Below are positions 20,960 through 33,627 of a stretch of DNA of 64,000 nucleotides, in pieces (the first letter of the stretch is position 1; each line of letters begins with the position of its first letter). This DNA is from Pezizomycotina sp. ARF18. Its lineage: Eukaryota > Ascomycota. Where the stretch lies: assembly GCA_002224055.1 (NCBI GenBank), contig AZLU01000041.1, forward strand, positions 52,744-116,743. The letters run 5' to 3'. The position numbers and the translations under genes are program-made. The notes beneath the pieces are model-generated. The model was not told where the DNA came from, searched no databases, and saw only the letters and a list, made by a program, of their open reading frames with translations.

Positions 20960-23720
20960 TAAGCGGGGAAGGCGGTCGAAACGGCGATGGGGCTCTTCTC
21001 GTCAAGGGAACAGCTAGGTCGATGAAAGAGAGCGCTTGTTGCTTTTGGCGGCGGCTATTGTAGTTGAAGATGTAGCTGAAGAAGGCGTAGATGTAGTTGT
21101 TGAAGGATGCTTCTATCGTATGCTTTGTTCGTTGTAGGATGAGATGATGATGAGGGGAGAGGAAAGTCGGTCTGGAGGGCATTCTCGCCTCATCTTATAG
21201 AAGATGGTGAATGATGATGGGGAAAGAAAAGAAAAGAAAGAAATTATTTTCTGTGGCACAAGAAGATACGTATTATTGAAAATTAAAATGGCAAATGTTT
21301 TACTATGAGATGGGACAAAAAATAATAATAATAATAATAACGACTACCAAGCTTGTGTGTGTGAGTGTATGATGTGACAATACGTATGATTTCGTATCCG
21401 AGAATTGTGATCGCAGCAAGCAAGCCAAAAAGCAGGGACCACTGCAAAAAAGAGTGATCCTCGCCCGTGGTACCCCTGAACCGAGACGCAGTCAAAGCAA
21501 AGAATAGGAAGTGAACGACAAGGGGGCCTTCCACTAACAGAAAGATGGAGTTAATGATTGATTATTCGGCTTTTGTGGGTGAGGCTAAAAGATTTCTTTT
21601 TTTCTTTCTGTCCCACCCTCGGCGAGGACTGCCAGGGGGATGCCAGCCGACTTTTATAGCTGCAAAAAAGAACAAAACAGCCACGAAAAAATAACTCTCA
21701 CGAGCATATAGGAAATAAAAAAAACCAAATGGCGGAGGGATTCCTCATGCAGCTTGTGGTTGGCTACTATGGGAAATGATAGATAAACAATCTTGAGACC
21801 ATCGCGGCTATTTCTTCCACGAACGAAACGGATCTGGCAGTCGATGACCTCAGCGGTAAATGACACAATAACGAATTGCCCAATGGCCTTAACGGAAACA
21901 ACCACACAATTTCTATCTCCACCTTGAAGCCCATGGGGCCGGAGTTTAGCAGAATTATCCAGCCGTTTGCATTTTCTGAAAGGGCCGTCGACCCCTCGCG
22001 CGCTTCTGATCGCGGCTGTCCGTTTTTTGTTTGCGTTGAGGGCTCGCTAAACTTACCCCACGGCCGGTGAAAAAGTTTCCAAGATCTTTTATCTCCAACG
22101 GCCGAGCATGCCTGCCACCACCACCCAAAATTCCGCGGCCAGCTAAGTTTGTGGGAGGAGTGCCACTTGGCCACGTCGCTCGCGGTAACCCCTCAAAAGA
22201 GCAAGCAGTGCGACGCCCTTTTGGCCCCTCCGTTTTTTCAGATGACTAAGAACAGCTGCCTTCCGTGAAGTCCCTGTGAGAGAGAGGGAGTCAATCATCG
22301 CAGCCTCGAGCTTTTGGAGTTCTTCGGCCGCTGGCAAAGATCTTTCAAAGAGCCGCATGTGTGGCGCGTGTGGCTGAAGTCTTATCAGCCACAGCCAGCC
22401 ACAGAAAACGGTTTCAATGTCTTCAGATCTCATCACAACTCAATAATACTAAACATATTTTTTTTTTAAAAAAAAAAATAGATAAATAAATAAAAGAGCT
22501 CAATGTTCCGCAGAAGCGAAGTCAAGTATAATATCCTAGATGCCCTGATGTACTTGTTTTTCAAATCGCGATGATTACATTGTCGTCCATAGAACGTTTC
22601 TCAAAATCCGAGAATATTAAAGTGTGGCGAGTGTTCTCGGCTAACCAGCCACAACCGAGATATAAAACTCTCATCGGCCGACGACGCGACAACCTCCTCA
22701 TCCAGAATACCGGAACCTTTATGACAACACCTTTCGTCACAACAACCCGTGTCGTCATCTCAGCCCTGTCACACATCTATCACCATACCAACAATCATCC
22801 GATCCCACACGTGGCGCTTACTCCTTCTCTCGGCCAAGAAAAAAAATGCAAGAAAAGCTTGTCTTTTCACTCGGCCGCCGCACAGTCACCCGAAAGAGCC
22901 AAAAAGGAGGTCGTACAACACCCGTGAATCATTTTTTCGTCCCTTGCAGATGTCATGTTTAAATCCTCCCGTTGTCATGGAACCGAGCGACGATCCGCAT
23001 GCGAGATGGAGGGGATAGAATGGGATTTTTTTTTTCCAAGGCCGGGCCGGTTAATGGTTGGAAATGTACGTGCGAGCCGGTCACTGCATAACCGAGCTGG
23101 GCAACGGCTGTACGATCGACGATCGGAATTTTTTTTTTTTGGACTGTATCCAGGGTTGTGGGACGCCCGATTTGTAGTAAATACGGCAACGGGCTGGTTA
23201 CGATGTGTCGCGAAAAGCTTGTTTTATTTTAGTTTTATTGGATTTTTTTTTCTTTTTTTTTTTTTTTTTTTTCTTTTTTTGGAATATTTATACAGTATAC
23301 TAGTTAGTCCTGGTCCCTGGATGCACTCAAATTTTTATAGTGTAGTTTACATATATTAAAGCTCCCTGATACAATTTTTCGCCTTGGCTTAATTAGACGT
23401 AGAAAATGCGTATAGAAGGATATCGCGTTTCTTTTTGAGTTATGATAAATCGTGAAACCTTCAAGGATTTAAAGCTTTGAGTATGTTGCTTTTGCAATTC
23501 CACTGCCCTCTTTGACGAGGAACTTTCTATCTCCGATAGCGTACGACTTATACAGCGATTTCTCAACATTCCGTAGTCAACCCACGCCGCGTCCGTCCGC
23601 CGGGTGGTAGCCCAGCCGGTAGCATCTCCGGGCAAAAAACTTTCTTATGCGGAACGATATATAAACTTATAAACCTTCGTTTCGGATCCGGGGGAACTCG
23701 GGAACCATCTACACCAGGTA
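20960..23720. other. Intergenic region upstream of the MFS gene
   Basis: No gene supported. It includes an (AAT)n run near 21321-21340, A/T inverted stretches at 22456-22480 and several CGGCCG-containing patches between 22.0 and 23.1 kb, with T runs at 23020-23035, 23130-23140 and 23245-23280. Open frames here lack any domain. Confidence 0.5.
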
Positions 23721-23723
23721 GAA

Positions 23724-23899
23724 CTTTTACGAAGCCTTTTAAGGACATTCACCACACTGACTATGCCTTACGAAGCCATTAAGTTACTGAGCTTTTACGA
23801 AGTTATCGAACCAGTCAAGCTTTACAAAGTTAACTTCTCGGGTTCACTGAGCTTTGCGAAGCCGCTAAATCCCTGAGCTATGCGAAAACCATTTTAAGG
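23724..23899. repeat. Degenerate minisatellite, core CTTTACGAAGCC x 6
   Basis: Six imperfect copies of a 12-13 bp core begin near 23724, 23767, 23793, 23819, 23851 and 23877, spaced 26-43 bp. The first and last are followed by TTTTAAGGAC. No coding frame follows the spacing. Confidence 0.65.
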
Positions 23900-24864
23900 A
23901 CCGCATACCGCTAGATATATAGGCTTTGGAGCACCACCATAATTACTGGCTTAAACGTTCTATGAATTGTATCGAACCCAATTATAACGGCGTGGATTTG
24001 ACACTGAGATACCCATCATATGATTTATAAATTTTTTTTTCTCCGGTAAAAGATAAAGATCTGCACCAGCAGTTTTTTTTTTCTCTCCCATGCTACGTAT
24101 GGCTTTGGCCCTGACGAAGGTGCGATAATGCAGAAAGGCCCCGATGGGGGGCTGGCGGGAGTTCTTTTTTGCTCCCTACAGCCGAGAAAATAACAGAGAA
24201 GAGTACGAGAAAACCTCAGCTCGGTGATTCTTATATTTATTTACTAATTTTTTTTTTTTATATAACAAATATGGCGTCGCGCTGTGGAATTCCGAGCGGG
24301 TTGGTAGAGCTACTGTGGGAGAAAGGAATAGAAATTCTTCTCTTTGTTCCTTTTTTTTTTTTTTTTCTCGGGATAGGCCCATCTTGAGGCTCTCTAGAGC
24401 TTTTTGTCTCCTTTACGCAATTGCTTGTTGATCCACGAACATCTACCAATAGGACCCTTTCGCTGAATTTCCTTGTTTTCATTTCTTTCTTTCTTTTTTC
24501 CCCTTCCCAAAAAAAAAAAAAAAAAAAATTGTTTAAAAAAATTGTTTTTTTTTTTTAAAAAAAAATAGAAATAGATAAATAAAAATAAAGGACAAAAATA
24601 AACAAGGGAAATGCTACAGACACACCGGATTTCTACTTTTCCTTATTTCAACAACAAACAAACGAAGTAAAATATCTTCACTAACAAAAAGCATCACTTG
24701 GGATATTACCTTAAATATTACGGCGCCTCAAAAGCTACCAATGAGTTGTTAAATAATCCAGTAAAAAAACGTTTGATGCACGGAGCGACATTCCTGACGA
24801 AGAATATACTGCTCGTCGTCGAGCCAAGGTCCAAGTGCTCATAATAAAATGCTTCCAGGGTTAT
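23900..24864. other. Intergenic, A/T-tract rich
   Basis: T runs near 24071-24080, 24249-24259 and 24350-24366, and an A19 run followed by A/T inverted stretches at 24509-24570. No gene supported. Confidence 0.5.
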
Positions 24865-25870
24865 TGCTTTTACAGCCAGGGCTCGACGTCGACGGATACT
24901 CTATAACGTAAACTACGCACCGCAGGGTCCTCATTCAGCTGTTTTATATAAAAAACAACCCCTACCCCATCACAAAGCGGAAGAAGTAGCTCATACTCGT
25001 TTCTTATCGTAGATGAAGGAGCGGTCGTAACGTGGTTACTCTCGGATATTCTCCAAGAAACGCAAGTTGAAGGAATGAGAATCGAAAATTTGAGTGCTCC
25101 AGAATCGTCACTGTAAAGGTAACATGGCATAGTAGGATCGACTACGGTACCTCAGACAACAAGGCTCGAAGCCTAACCTGTTCGACGAACACGGACATAA
25201 CATAAATATCCTGAAGGTCCCCGGCGCTTTCGATCCCGTAATAGAATTAAAGCGATAAATCGGGAAGCGCTGGTTATATACAAAAAAAAAAAAAAGCGAT
25301 TAGCAGCCTTGAAGTCGTACCCGGAGAACCATGGTCGCATCGCCCAACCATAATACGCCTCGACGCTTTTCCCATAAGTCATATTTACTTAACGATTTAA
25401 TTTCACTCTGCTAGCGTGCGTACGGTTCGAGCTTCGTACTTCGGTCCTACTAGCTCCGCGAGTCAGTTCAAAAAGATTTATCGTGAGTCCGAAAAGTAGA
25501 GAGCGCATATGTATTTTTTCAACGTAGATGACGTCCTTATTATCATCGCAGATTCCCGAAAAGAAAAAGAAAAAAGAGACGGAAGAAATATAAGACTCCC
25601 TCCGCAGCAACGAACCAATTCGGATAGAAGTAGTTACAAGGATCAAAAAACGTAGAACGAGTCTGTAGATTTTCTTAAGCAATGTTGAAGGAGATCTGTC
25701 ATATTTCCCCTGTATCTATTTTGCGAGAATGATTCCGAGACGGGAGCGAGCGGGTATCGCTTTTTTGCATTTGCTCCACGTTCATGTAGCCGATCGGTAA
25801 CCCCAACAGATACGACAATACTACATAAGCTATTCGTCTTTTTCTCAATCGCATCAACCAATGATACTCT
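24865..25870. repeat. Copy A of an old tandem repeat, period about 1.19 kb
   Basis: Collinear with 26065-27030. Matching anchors: GTCGACGGATACTC.. / GTCAGCAAATAAT.. followed by CTCATTCA; ATAATACGCCTCGACGC / ATAATACGTCTTCAACGC; CAGTTCAAA; AACGTAGATGACGTCCTTAT / AACGTAGATGCTGTTATTAT; ACGGGAGCGAGCGGGTAT / ACGGGAGCCAGCGGATAT. Identity by eye is roughly 60-65 percent with many small gaps. No intact gene is inside. Confidence 0.65.
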
Positions 25871-26064
25871 TATTATCCACGAAAAGAAAAAACAGAAGGC
25901 TTCTGTGAGTGTACTTTCAGTAGAAATTAACAGAGGATATGAGGTTAAAACTATTCAATAAAGTCCACATGCGTGGATTTACCCAGACTTGATCTATAGG
26001 ATAAGATGCCAAGGGAAAACATACAAGTCGCCGGGCTAGTTTCAAACACACGTCATAACAGGCC

Positions 26065-27030
26065 TCCCGGCATAGCCGGCTCTTAACGTCAGCAAATAAT
26101 CCATAGCGTTAACTTCATAGCGCCGGGCCTCATTCACATGGTTCATCTACTAAAGAAGAAGTTGGTAATGGTAATTCATACTTGCTTAGCATGGATGAAG
26201 AAGCTATCGTCCTGCTCGGGATATGTTCTTCGCTCAACAGGAGTAGAAGAACAATAGAAGGAACTTGTTCAGAGGTTCGTACGATACTTCAAATCGGCAG
26301 ACTAAGCTACAGCGCCGATGCATCCGCCACATAGGGTTCGACGTGTAGCTGTGTGACGGACGCGGGAACCAATATTCTAGTCGCTTTTAACACATAATAG
26401 AAGACGTAATAAATTCGGTAGTGCTGGCTTTATATAAAGACGATTAATCATTAGTCCTTAAGCCGTGTTCAGAAGTCCATGTTTTCGTCGCTCTCCATAA
26501 TACGTCTTCAACGCTTTTCCTGAAATGCAACGAAAGTTTACCATTTACTAGCTATTGATAATCATGCGCTGATTCTCGCAGGCAGTTCAAACTTTAGAAT
26601 TCCGGCTCTATCGCTCCGAGCCACAAATGGGGAGCCAATACAAAAAGGTGACCACGATCTGGAAAGGGAGAAGCTATAGGCACCAGCATTCTGTGAACGT
26701 AGATGCTGTTATTATCGTAACTTCCCCCTTCCTCCCCTCCCCAAAAGAAGAAAAAAGAAAAAGAAAAACGGTATTGAACAAAGATCGTACGCCTCCCCTA
26801 CAGTATGAACGAACCGTACGTAGGTATTTACACAAGCGAGTCCAGGCCGTGTACTTACGGAAAACTTGATGAACGAGGATTGCCATATCTCCCGTAGCTG
26901 TTTATGTGAACGATCCTGCGACGGGAGCCAGCGGATATTACTTTTTCCTCCAGTCTCTCTACCTCCGCGTAGCCAGGCTCCTCGGTAACTTCAACAGGCG
27001 CGATAATCCTAAGTTACTATGCTAAGAGGA
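26065..27030. repeat. Copy B of the ~1.19 kb tandem repeat
   Basis: See copy A for matching anchors, which occur in the same order and at offsets of about 1,179-1,200 bp. Minus-strand translations of the two copies also share short peptides (YELLLPL / YELPLPT; GKSVEAYYG / GKALKTYYG), but stops are frequent in both, so any coding function is lost. Confidence 0.65.
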
Positions 27031-30000
27031 ACTCGTAGGCTAAGGATTAATACATTATTAAGTTATGCAAGGTCTCAAGGAGAAAAGGCCGAGCATAGAC
27101 GAAGAGCACGAGGCGTTGACTCATGCGACATATTTCATTTGTCTCGCGCTATTCAAACGTACTAAGATATAATCATCTCGACTCTAGTATACGTAACCGC
27201 GGACGCTGTAATGGAATCATAAACTCATTCGAAACAGCAATAAGCCATAACCCAAAATTTTGTAAACCGGTTTCAAGTCGACGGATATTACTTTTTCGTT
27301 TGGCGTTTTTTTAATTTCACATCGTGAAGTGATCCGCCAGTGGGAGATAGCCTCTAGGTCGTACAGCCAAAGTTCCACCCGATAAAGCTTTGTTCAGAGT
27401 GCCCAATACTTCATTTTTTCCCCGAAGTCAGACTCGTGTCACAAATTTAGAAGAGCGTAGTGCGTTTGCAATTTGCTCAAGGCATAAACGCGAGAATCCC
27501 AAAACGAGAGGGTTTAAAGCTACATATACTGCGGCCTGTTATTTAGGGCTTATACAGTACAGGCGAACTTGCACTAGCTGGATGATAGCTGCATGGGAAA
27601 GACATGAGCACTCCATTCCATACATTTACCAGCCATTGACATCGGCGCGGTAACTTCATAACTACTGCGCACGTAGCGCTAGAGCGCAGACATAATAGAA
27701 AAGGCTAAAAATGTTTCTCTCGGATAGCTAATGAAACAAATGAGCTTAACAAGCATTAATTTCAGGAGTCACAATGGAAGCGGAGGTCCAGCCGTGATCG
27801 ATGATCAAGCAAGGCATCAAAACTGGTAATGCGTCTCTGGGCATAACCTTCCAAGAAATGCAGACAACTGGTTTAAGGCGTTAGATATATACCAGAGGAT
27901 TGACGCCAGCCGGTTATCTGCGCTTAAACCATGGAGTAATAAGCATCCTGGTCCTATTATCATCAAAATCGTAGAGCGATTCCTATTCGCCTTCCCGCGG
28001 TGGATACTCCCACTCAGTCCTAAGGCGGCCGCGGAGATTTTGTCAGCTAATCGACTAACGCAATTACTTCTGTTCACCATAATTTTATTGCGCATACGTC
28101 TTATCTAGGCCGATATTAGGCGGTGGTAAACTTTGCAACGATGACCACATGCAGCACAGCTATGACGACGGTGGTGCTTAACCAAGATACCTGTCTGAAA
28201 ACGATACTTATTGTGTAAACGTTTCAAAAGAGCGCGTTCACAATATGAGCAAAGAAAGAAATTACTGACTACTTCATAATGAGCGGGCCAGGTTTTTCGA
28301 GTCATGAAAACGCACTATCCAAAAACCTAGCAGACGAAATTGACTGAAAGGAATAGTGCAGAGGTTTCGATGATAACTGTAAAACTGGTCCTTTGAAGCA
28401 TGGTTAAAGAAGACGCATGTCCTATATTTGAGATCAGCAGGTGGTCACTGCTCGCAATGCTATGCGCCGAAACCATACGAAAAGATATTAAGAAACTCTT
28501 TGAAAAAAATATATGAAACGATAAATCCGCGTCGTGAGAACAAGACTTGCTATCTGAGTTCCACGACGTGATACATCGTGGACGGTAACGGTAAACGAAG
28601 GGTGCCACTAGGTTGAAGAGATACACCAGCAGGGGAGTACATCTAGTTGAAATAGATGGAAAATAGGCAATAGGTTTAAATAGCCCCAGCAATCGGTTGC
28701 AGATTACATGAACTAAAAATTACTCCACTCACGTTGCGTCAGCCGGATCGATAGTGCCAGTCCGAGCAATTTGAAAACCTCGGCATTAATCAACCCGCAG
28801 GACCTTCGATCGTTTCATCTATAACCTCCATCTTCCAGCGGTCTACAGAAGAGTTGGGGAGATCAAAATTTTGATAGAAGGGGAGAGGTACAGGATCTTG
28901 TTGACCGCGGAAGAAAATCAAACGAGGCATACGATGAAATGCGATGAGACTCAGATTTATTGGTCACCGTCACGTTGGCTCCCTCAAAGCGCGTGATTCA
29001 ATCTTCTGCAATAATTACTCGACGTGATTAGCCTTCTCTTCCGGTAATCACTATAGCGTATAAACTTCATACCCCCGATAATTTGTCGGTGCTGAAACCA
29101 CTACCAGTATTCAGAGCAATTATATATCTCCATCGGTACGCACACCGCTGCATAAAGTACTTTAAACGTGGAAAGTGCAAAAGCGAAAAAGATAAACTGA
29201 ATTACGTGATCAAGTTAAGGAAGCGAGAGGCCTTCCGTCATTCCTCTAGCTCTAGAGACGGAACCTCAAACCGTGAGCAGACTTGCTTGATAGTGGGAGT
29301 TGTAACAACGTAGTCATTCTATCCGTCTGGCTCTCCTTGAAGATCACTATTCGGTATGAGCGATTGCCGGTCAAAAGAAATTGTATAGAAATCAGTGCTC
29401 CTTTAAGCTTCGAGATACGCTTTATATACTGCTGTGTTACAAGATCCCCGAGATTCCGCGTTGAAAAATTGAATAAAGGATTGCCGCATCCAGAATGGCA
29501 TCGTCTACTAACCGTGCGACTATATTTTGTAAGAAAACTTTGTCATCCAGCTTAAACCATACTCAAGGACCACTTCCCATATTCAAGCTACAAAATACAG
29601 ATCTCCTCTTTGGTTGTATATGGCGGGAATCTTGATAATTTCATGCCAGCAAGTCTATCCGAATTATACGCTTCTATAGGCTAATGGACCTTGACTTGAC
29701 GGTTCCTATCAGACGTAACACTCCATCATCTGATTCATATTCCGCTATTCGCAATGGAAGAGGACTTCATTTAACGTTGTGTACCAAGTGGAAAAGAAGT
29801 AGACCAGTTTATCGAAGTTAAAGCAGCCGACGATATTTAAAATTCATTTCGTAAGGGCTGTTCATGACAAAAACACTCATCCGAGTTGAATAAACGGATC
29901 GCAGTACTAGCACGGTCATACTGGTAACGAAGTGGCGTCCTGTTTACACAGCTCATAAGCGTTTTAATACGCTATTAAACAGAGAACTGCATATAGGACA

Positions 30001-32105
30001 AAAGCAACCCAGAGGGGCCACAGTCGGAGGAACCGTCCAGTGTTTGGTGCCAATTTCCAACAATCCGAATGTTCAAGGGACGACCCTTACACAATGTACG
30101 GCTGCATTGTGAACTTTCATATTACCGGTACGGGAACGCTACATAAAATCAAAAGTGTACAGTGAAAGCATATAATCTTCAAAACAATGCCTTTTATAGC
30201 AGTACTTTTACATCTTAAACAATACGGCAAATAAAATGAAACTCCCGTATTTTCAAACGCAGGTGAGAAAGCTAGATCCAGCAATTCAAAGCCATTTCGC
30301 AAATAACCTCTAGTAGTGGTGAATCCAGAAAAAAAAAACATTTTTTTCCAGTACTCCACTGTTACCAACGGGGCCTGACCGGTCGACCCTAAAAGCTTGA
30401 AATTCTTTTATATTCTAGTCTCTATCGACATCCGCAAGGATAACATAGGAGGACTACTTGTGCCACTGAAACCGAAGAACGATTCGGGAAGTTCAATATA
30501 GTATTACTCACTATTTCCGCGTTAGAAGAACGAAAGGATTGTAATTGCGAACAAGTTGTCGGCGCATCGGTGGTAATCGACTGATATTGCGAGAAAACAT
30601 TACATCTAGACTCGCCTCTTAGGATTTTCATGTAAATGGAGCTCAGCTATCATTGCGCTAGAATGAGGTATCTTTCCGTAGGGCAGTAGCGAAGGGTAGC
30701 ACTCTGAAGATTCTGGGACGGGAAGGTAGATCGTGGGGTGGGATACGGGGTGGAACGAAAGCGAATGTGACAAACAATCAAGGCGCGGCATCCACGTATG
30801 GGATCCAGCGTCAGGTAAGGATTACGATGGTTTTTCAATACGGTTTGATGTAATACTTAAGTATCGAAAACTTAAAAGAAATGGCGATAATGGGATAATG
30901 CAATGGAAAAAAAAAAAAAAAAAGAAAGAAAATTTGAAGGAAGAGCTGTAAGGGGAAAAATAAATAAATAATATCTCTTCGACGTTTTCTAGTTCAAGTT
31001 GTCTTAACTCCAGTATATTCTTCTCTTTTCCATAATAAAAGCACTACTAGTGCGTAACATAACGTCCTTCGCGAGGGTTGAGAGAAGTTGAAGACAGTAA
31101 TGGCAAGTTTGAATATACACGATATAGATGTACTGCTATAACCGCAAAGTTCACTTTGTACGTCTCAACGTAACAGCTCCACCATTATTAGAAAGGTAGG
31201 GGAGTAGAAGGTCTATATGAAGGATGAAATAGGGATTAAAATTTGCGGAAGTGTGGTGTCAAAGGTCCGGGCACTATACAATAGTAATACTGAGATGCTC
31301 ATTTACCGTCATTGTTCATTCCTCGAGGTCAGATCCTGAATAAGTATAGTGAAACCATCACTAGCTTCAATATTCTACTGGCTATTTAGACACACATACA
31401 CGAGTCCAGAAAATTCCAGGACCAAAGGCCAATGCTGAAGACCGATACCTGGCGAGTCTGACACTCTATTCACGAGTTAAGCATAACGAAAGAATTACAA
31501 TGCGATAAGTGCACGGCGAACGGATAGAAAGCGAATGATGTTCCCTAGAAGTCCCTATGTTTTGACAGAACATTATAGCTTTCGAATAAGAGACGAACGG
31601 TCGTAAGCTCGGCCGAGGGATATTCTCAAGATACACGGCGAATGATTTGAATTTGAACAATCCAAAAGCTGTAGCTCGAAAGGCGGATACGGTGCGGAAC
31701 TGAAAATCGCCCGCTATCAGAAAACAGAACCTAATTGTGGATAGCAAATGTGGGCAAAGTTAAAGAAATAAAAATTGAAAATTGTAATTGTTTTTATATA
31801 ATTTTTGTCTATTATGATATACGCTCTAATTACAGAAAATGGACAAGAAAAACTTTTTCTATTGAGAATTCAGAATGCGTCTATGAGAGAGAGATCCACT
31901 TCTTTCTATAGACGCAGTGTTGTTTGCTCTGGGAAAATTTGCTTTGAAGAATCAACGAGTGGTAAACGAAAGTCGTGATATCAAAAAGAACGAGAATTCA
32001 AAAAACAAAAAACACCAACTTCAAAAATGCAAGTCTAGTTACATTCAAACTATGACAAAAGGGAAAGGTATTAAGTGAAGCAGTCTAGTGGTAAGTTTTG
32101 TAAGA
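27031..32105. other. Long gene-free stretch
   Basis: No supportable gene. Open frames are short and without motifs. A poly-A run with AAAGAAAG follows at 30906-30930. Short matches to the 1.19 kb repeat (near 27277, 27650 and 29053) may be remnants of further copies, but they are too short to claim. Confidence 0.5.
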
Positions 32106-33627
32106 TTAGGCACGCTCGGTGAACTTGACGACTTGCTCAGGAGTGCAGGTGAAGACGTCCTTCCTGAGAGGAGTGGTGCCCATCTCGACACCAGAAAGAT
32201 CATATTTTCTGAGAACGGCCATCAAAAACAATTTAAGCAGAATATTCGACACGTTCTTTCCCAAACACTTCCTCGTTCCTACCCGAATTGAAGGAAGGAG
32301 TAGCGGTACTGAGACGGTGTGAGCTCGTCGAAGCGTGTGGGCGGAATTCGTCACCGTCAGCACCCCAGATCTTGCTCTTGGTGTTGACACGCTTCCAATC
32401 AATGATGGCGGGCGTGCCCTTGGGGACCATGAAACCACCGATGATCTTATCAGTAGAGGTGAATTCGGGAAGTGGAACCAAGCAGCAGGAGAGATACGGA
32501 GCGATTCCATGTGACGTTGTTCAGGAGTGTCTTGGATTTGTGAATGTAGTCGTAGGCTTTCTGGTGCTCTTCGGCGTCGCCGGTGGCTGGGGCAGTTAAC
32601 GGCTACTTCTTCACGAAGCTTAACCTGGACGTCTTGGTACTTCGCGAGGTTGATGAGCAGGAAAGCGAGGCGGAAGAGGTAACGTCGATGTTGTGAACAG
32701 GATTTCGTCAATGGTCTGGAGCCACTCGAGTTTCTCGAGCGTTCCCTTCTCGACGGCACCGTAGATTATCTCGACGGGGCAGTGGCTCTTGTGCTTGCGG
32801 GACTCGTTGACCATGAACATGTTGAAGTCTTCCCAGTCGGCTTGGAACTTGTCCATCTCCATTTCTCCTTTGTGGGAGCATACGTACCGGAAGAGGTAAG
32901 AGGCTTAGAAAAGCGGCGTTGCGCATAATGCGCTCGTGGACTTCGTTGAACGAAGGAGCTTCTGGTAGTTCTCAGGAGTGAGTTCGTCGCCGTAGCAAGC
33001 CATACCGACCATCTTAAATGGGATGTATCTGCAGGCCGCAAGCGCATCAATGGGAACGAAGTTAGAGTGATTGACAGCGGTAGCCTCCTCAGGCAGCTCC
33101 TTAAGCCACTGCTTAAACTCTTCGGCGTACTGTGGACGAAATCCCTAACGGCACGTGAGAGAAATGCGCTCGGTCTGCTGGCGGATGACAGTCCACTTGT
33201 CGCCACCCTTAACACCGACGCACTGGCCCAGAACGCGACCGAAGTAATGACCAAGATTCATAGCGTAAGGCTTGAAGTGCGCCGTATGAGTCGTTCTTGA
33301 AAAAAAATCGCGAGGTGCTCGGGGGTGGTCAGGACGAGCTCGCGCTTTCCGGAGTTGCGGACGAGGAAAGGGTCGTCGCCGGCGACGGCCCTACCTTCCG
33401 CGGAGATATCGCTACCCTTAGTAAAACGGGTGAAGCGGGTATCGTGCTTCAGTTCCTTCATCTTCTGACCGTTGCGGTTTACGATGTCGCGCTCGTCTTC
33501 GCGGCGATATGACGTAGCGAACGAATAGAGCGAAAGCGATGGCGAGGAGGACGAGCCCTTTGGCTGCTTGAAGGCCTCGAGGGGACGGCGGCGGGGATCA
33601 TGGAGGCGGATTCGACGAGTAGACCAT
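32106..33627 (-). CDS. Cytochrome P450 monooxygenase (frameshifted)
   Basis: Read from right to left: a membrane anchor (GLVLLAIAFALFVRYVIS, about 33540-33590); GDDPFLVRNSGKRELVLTTP / EHLAIFF; a central region with MEMDKFQADWEDFNMFMVNE and SRKHKSHCPVEIIYGAVEKG; an I-helix region reading ILFTNIDVTSSA and AFLLINLAKYQDVQVKLREE across two frame switches; YDYIHKSKTLL; the K-helix ExxR as ESLRISPAAW; IIGGFMVPKGTPAIIDWKRV; the heme loop GTRKCLGKN (Cys ligand, about 32256-32285); and an end at 32106 (CTPEQVVKFTERA). The span equals about 507 codons, normal for a fungal P450 on the ER membrane. The I-helix has NIDVTS where many P450s have AGxDT. The substrate is unknown. Five or more frame switches are present. 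The start (33627 or 33601) is unsure. Confidence 0.88.

Noticed and set aside
18514-31617. Recurrent CTCGGCCGAG palindrome as a transposon end or binding site
   Set aside because: Found exactly only at 18514 and 31608, with partial matches elsewhere; no consistent flanks or spacing.
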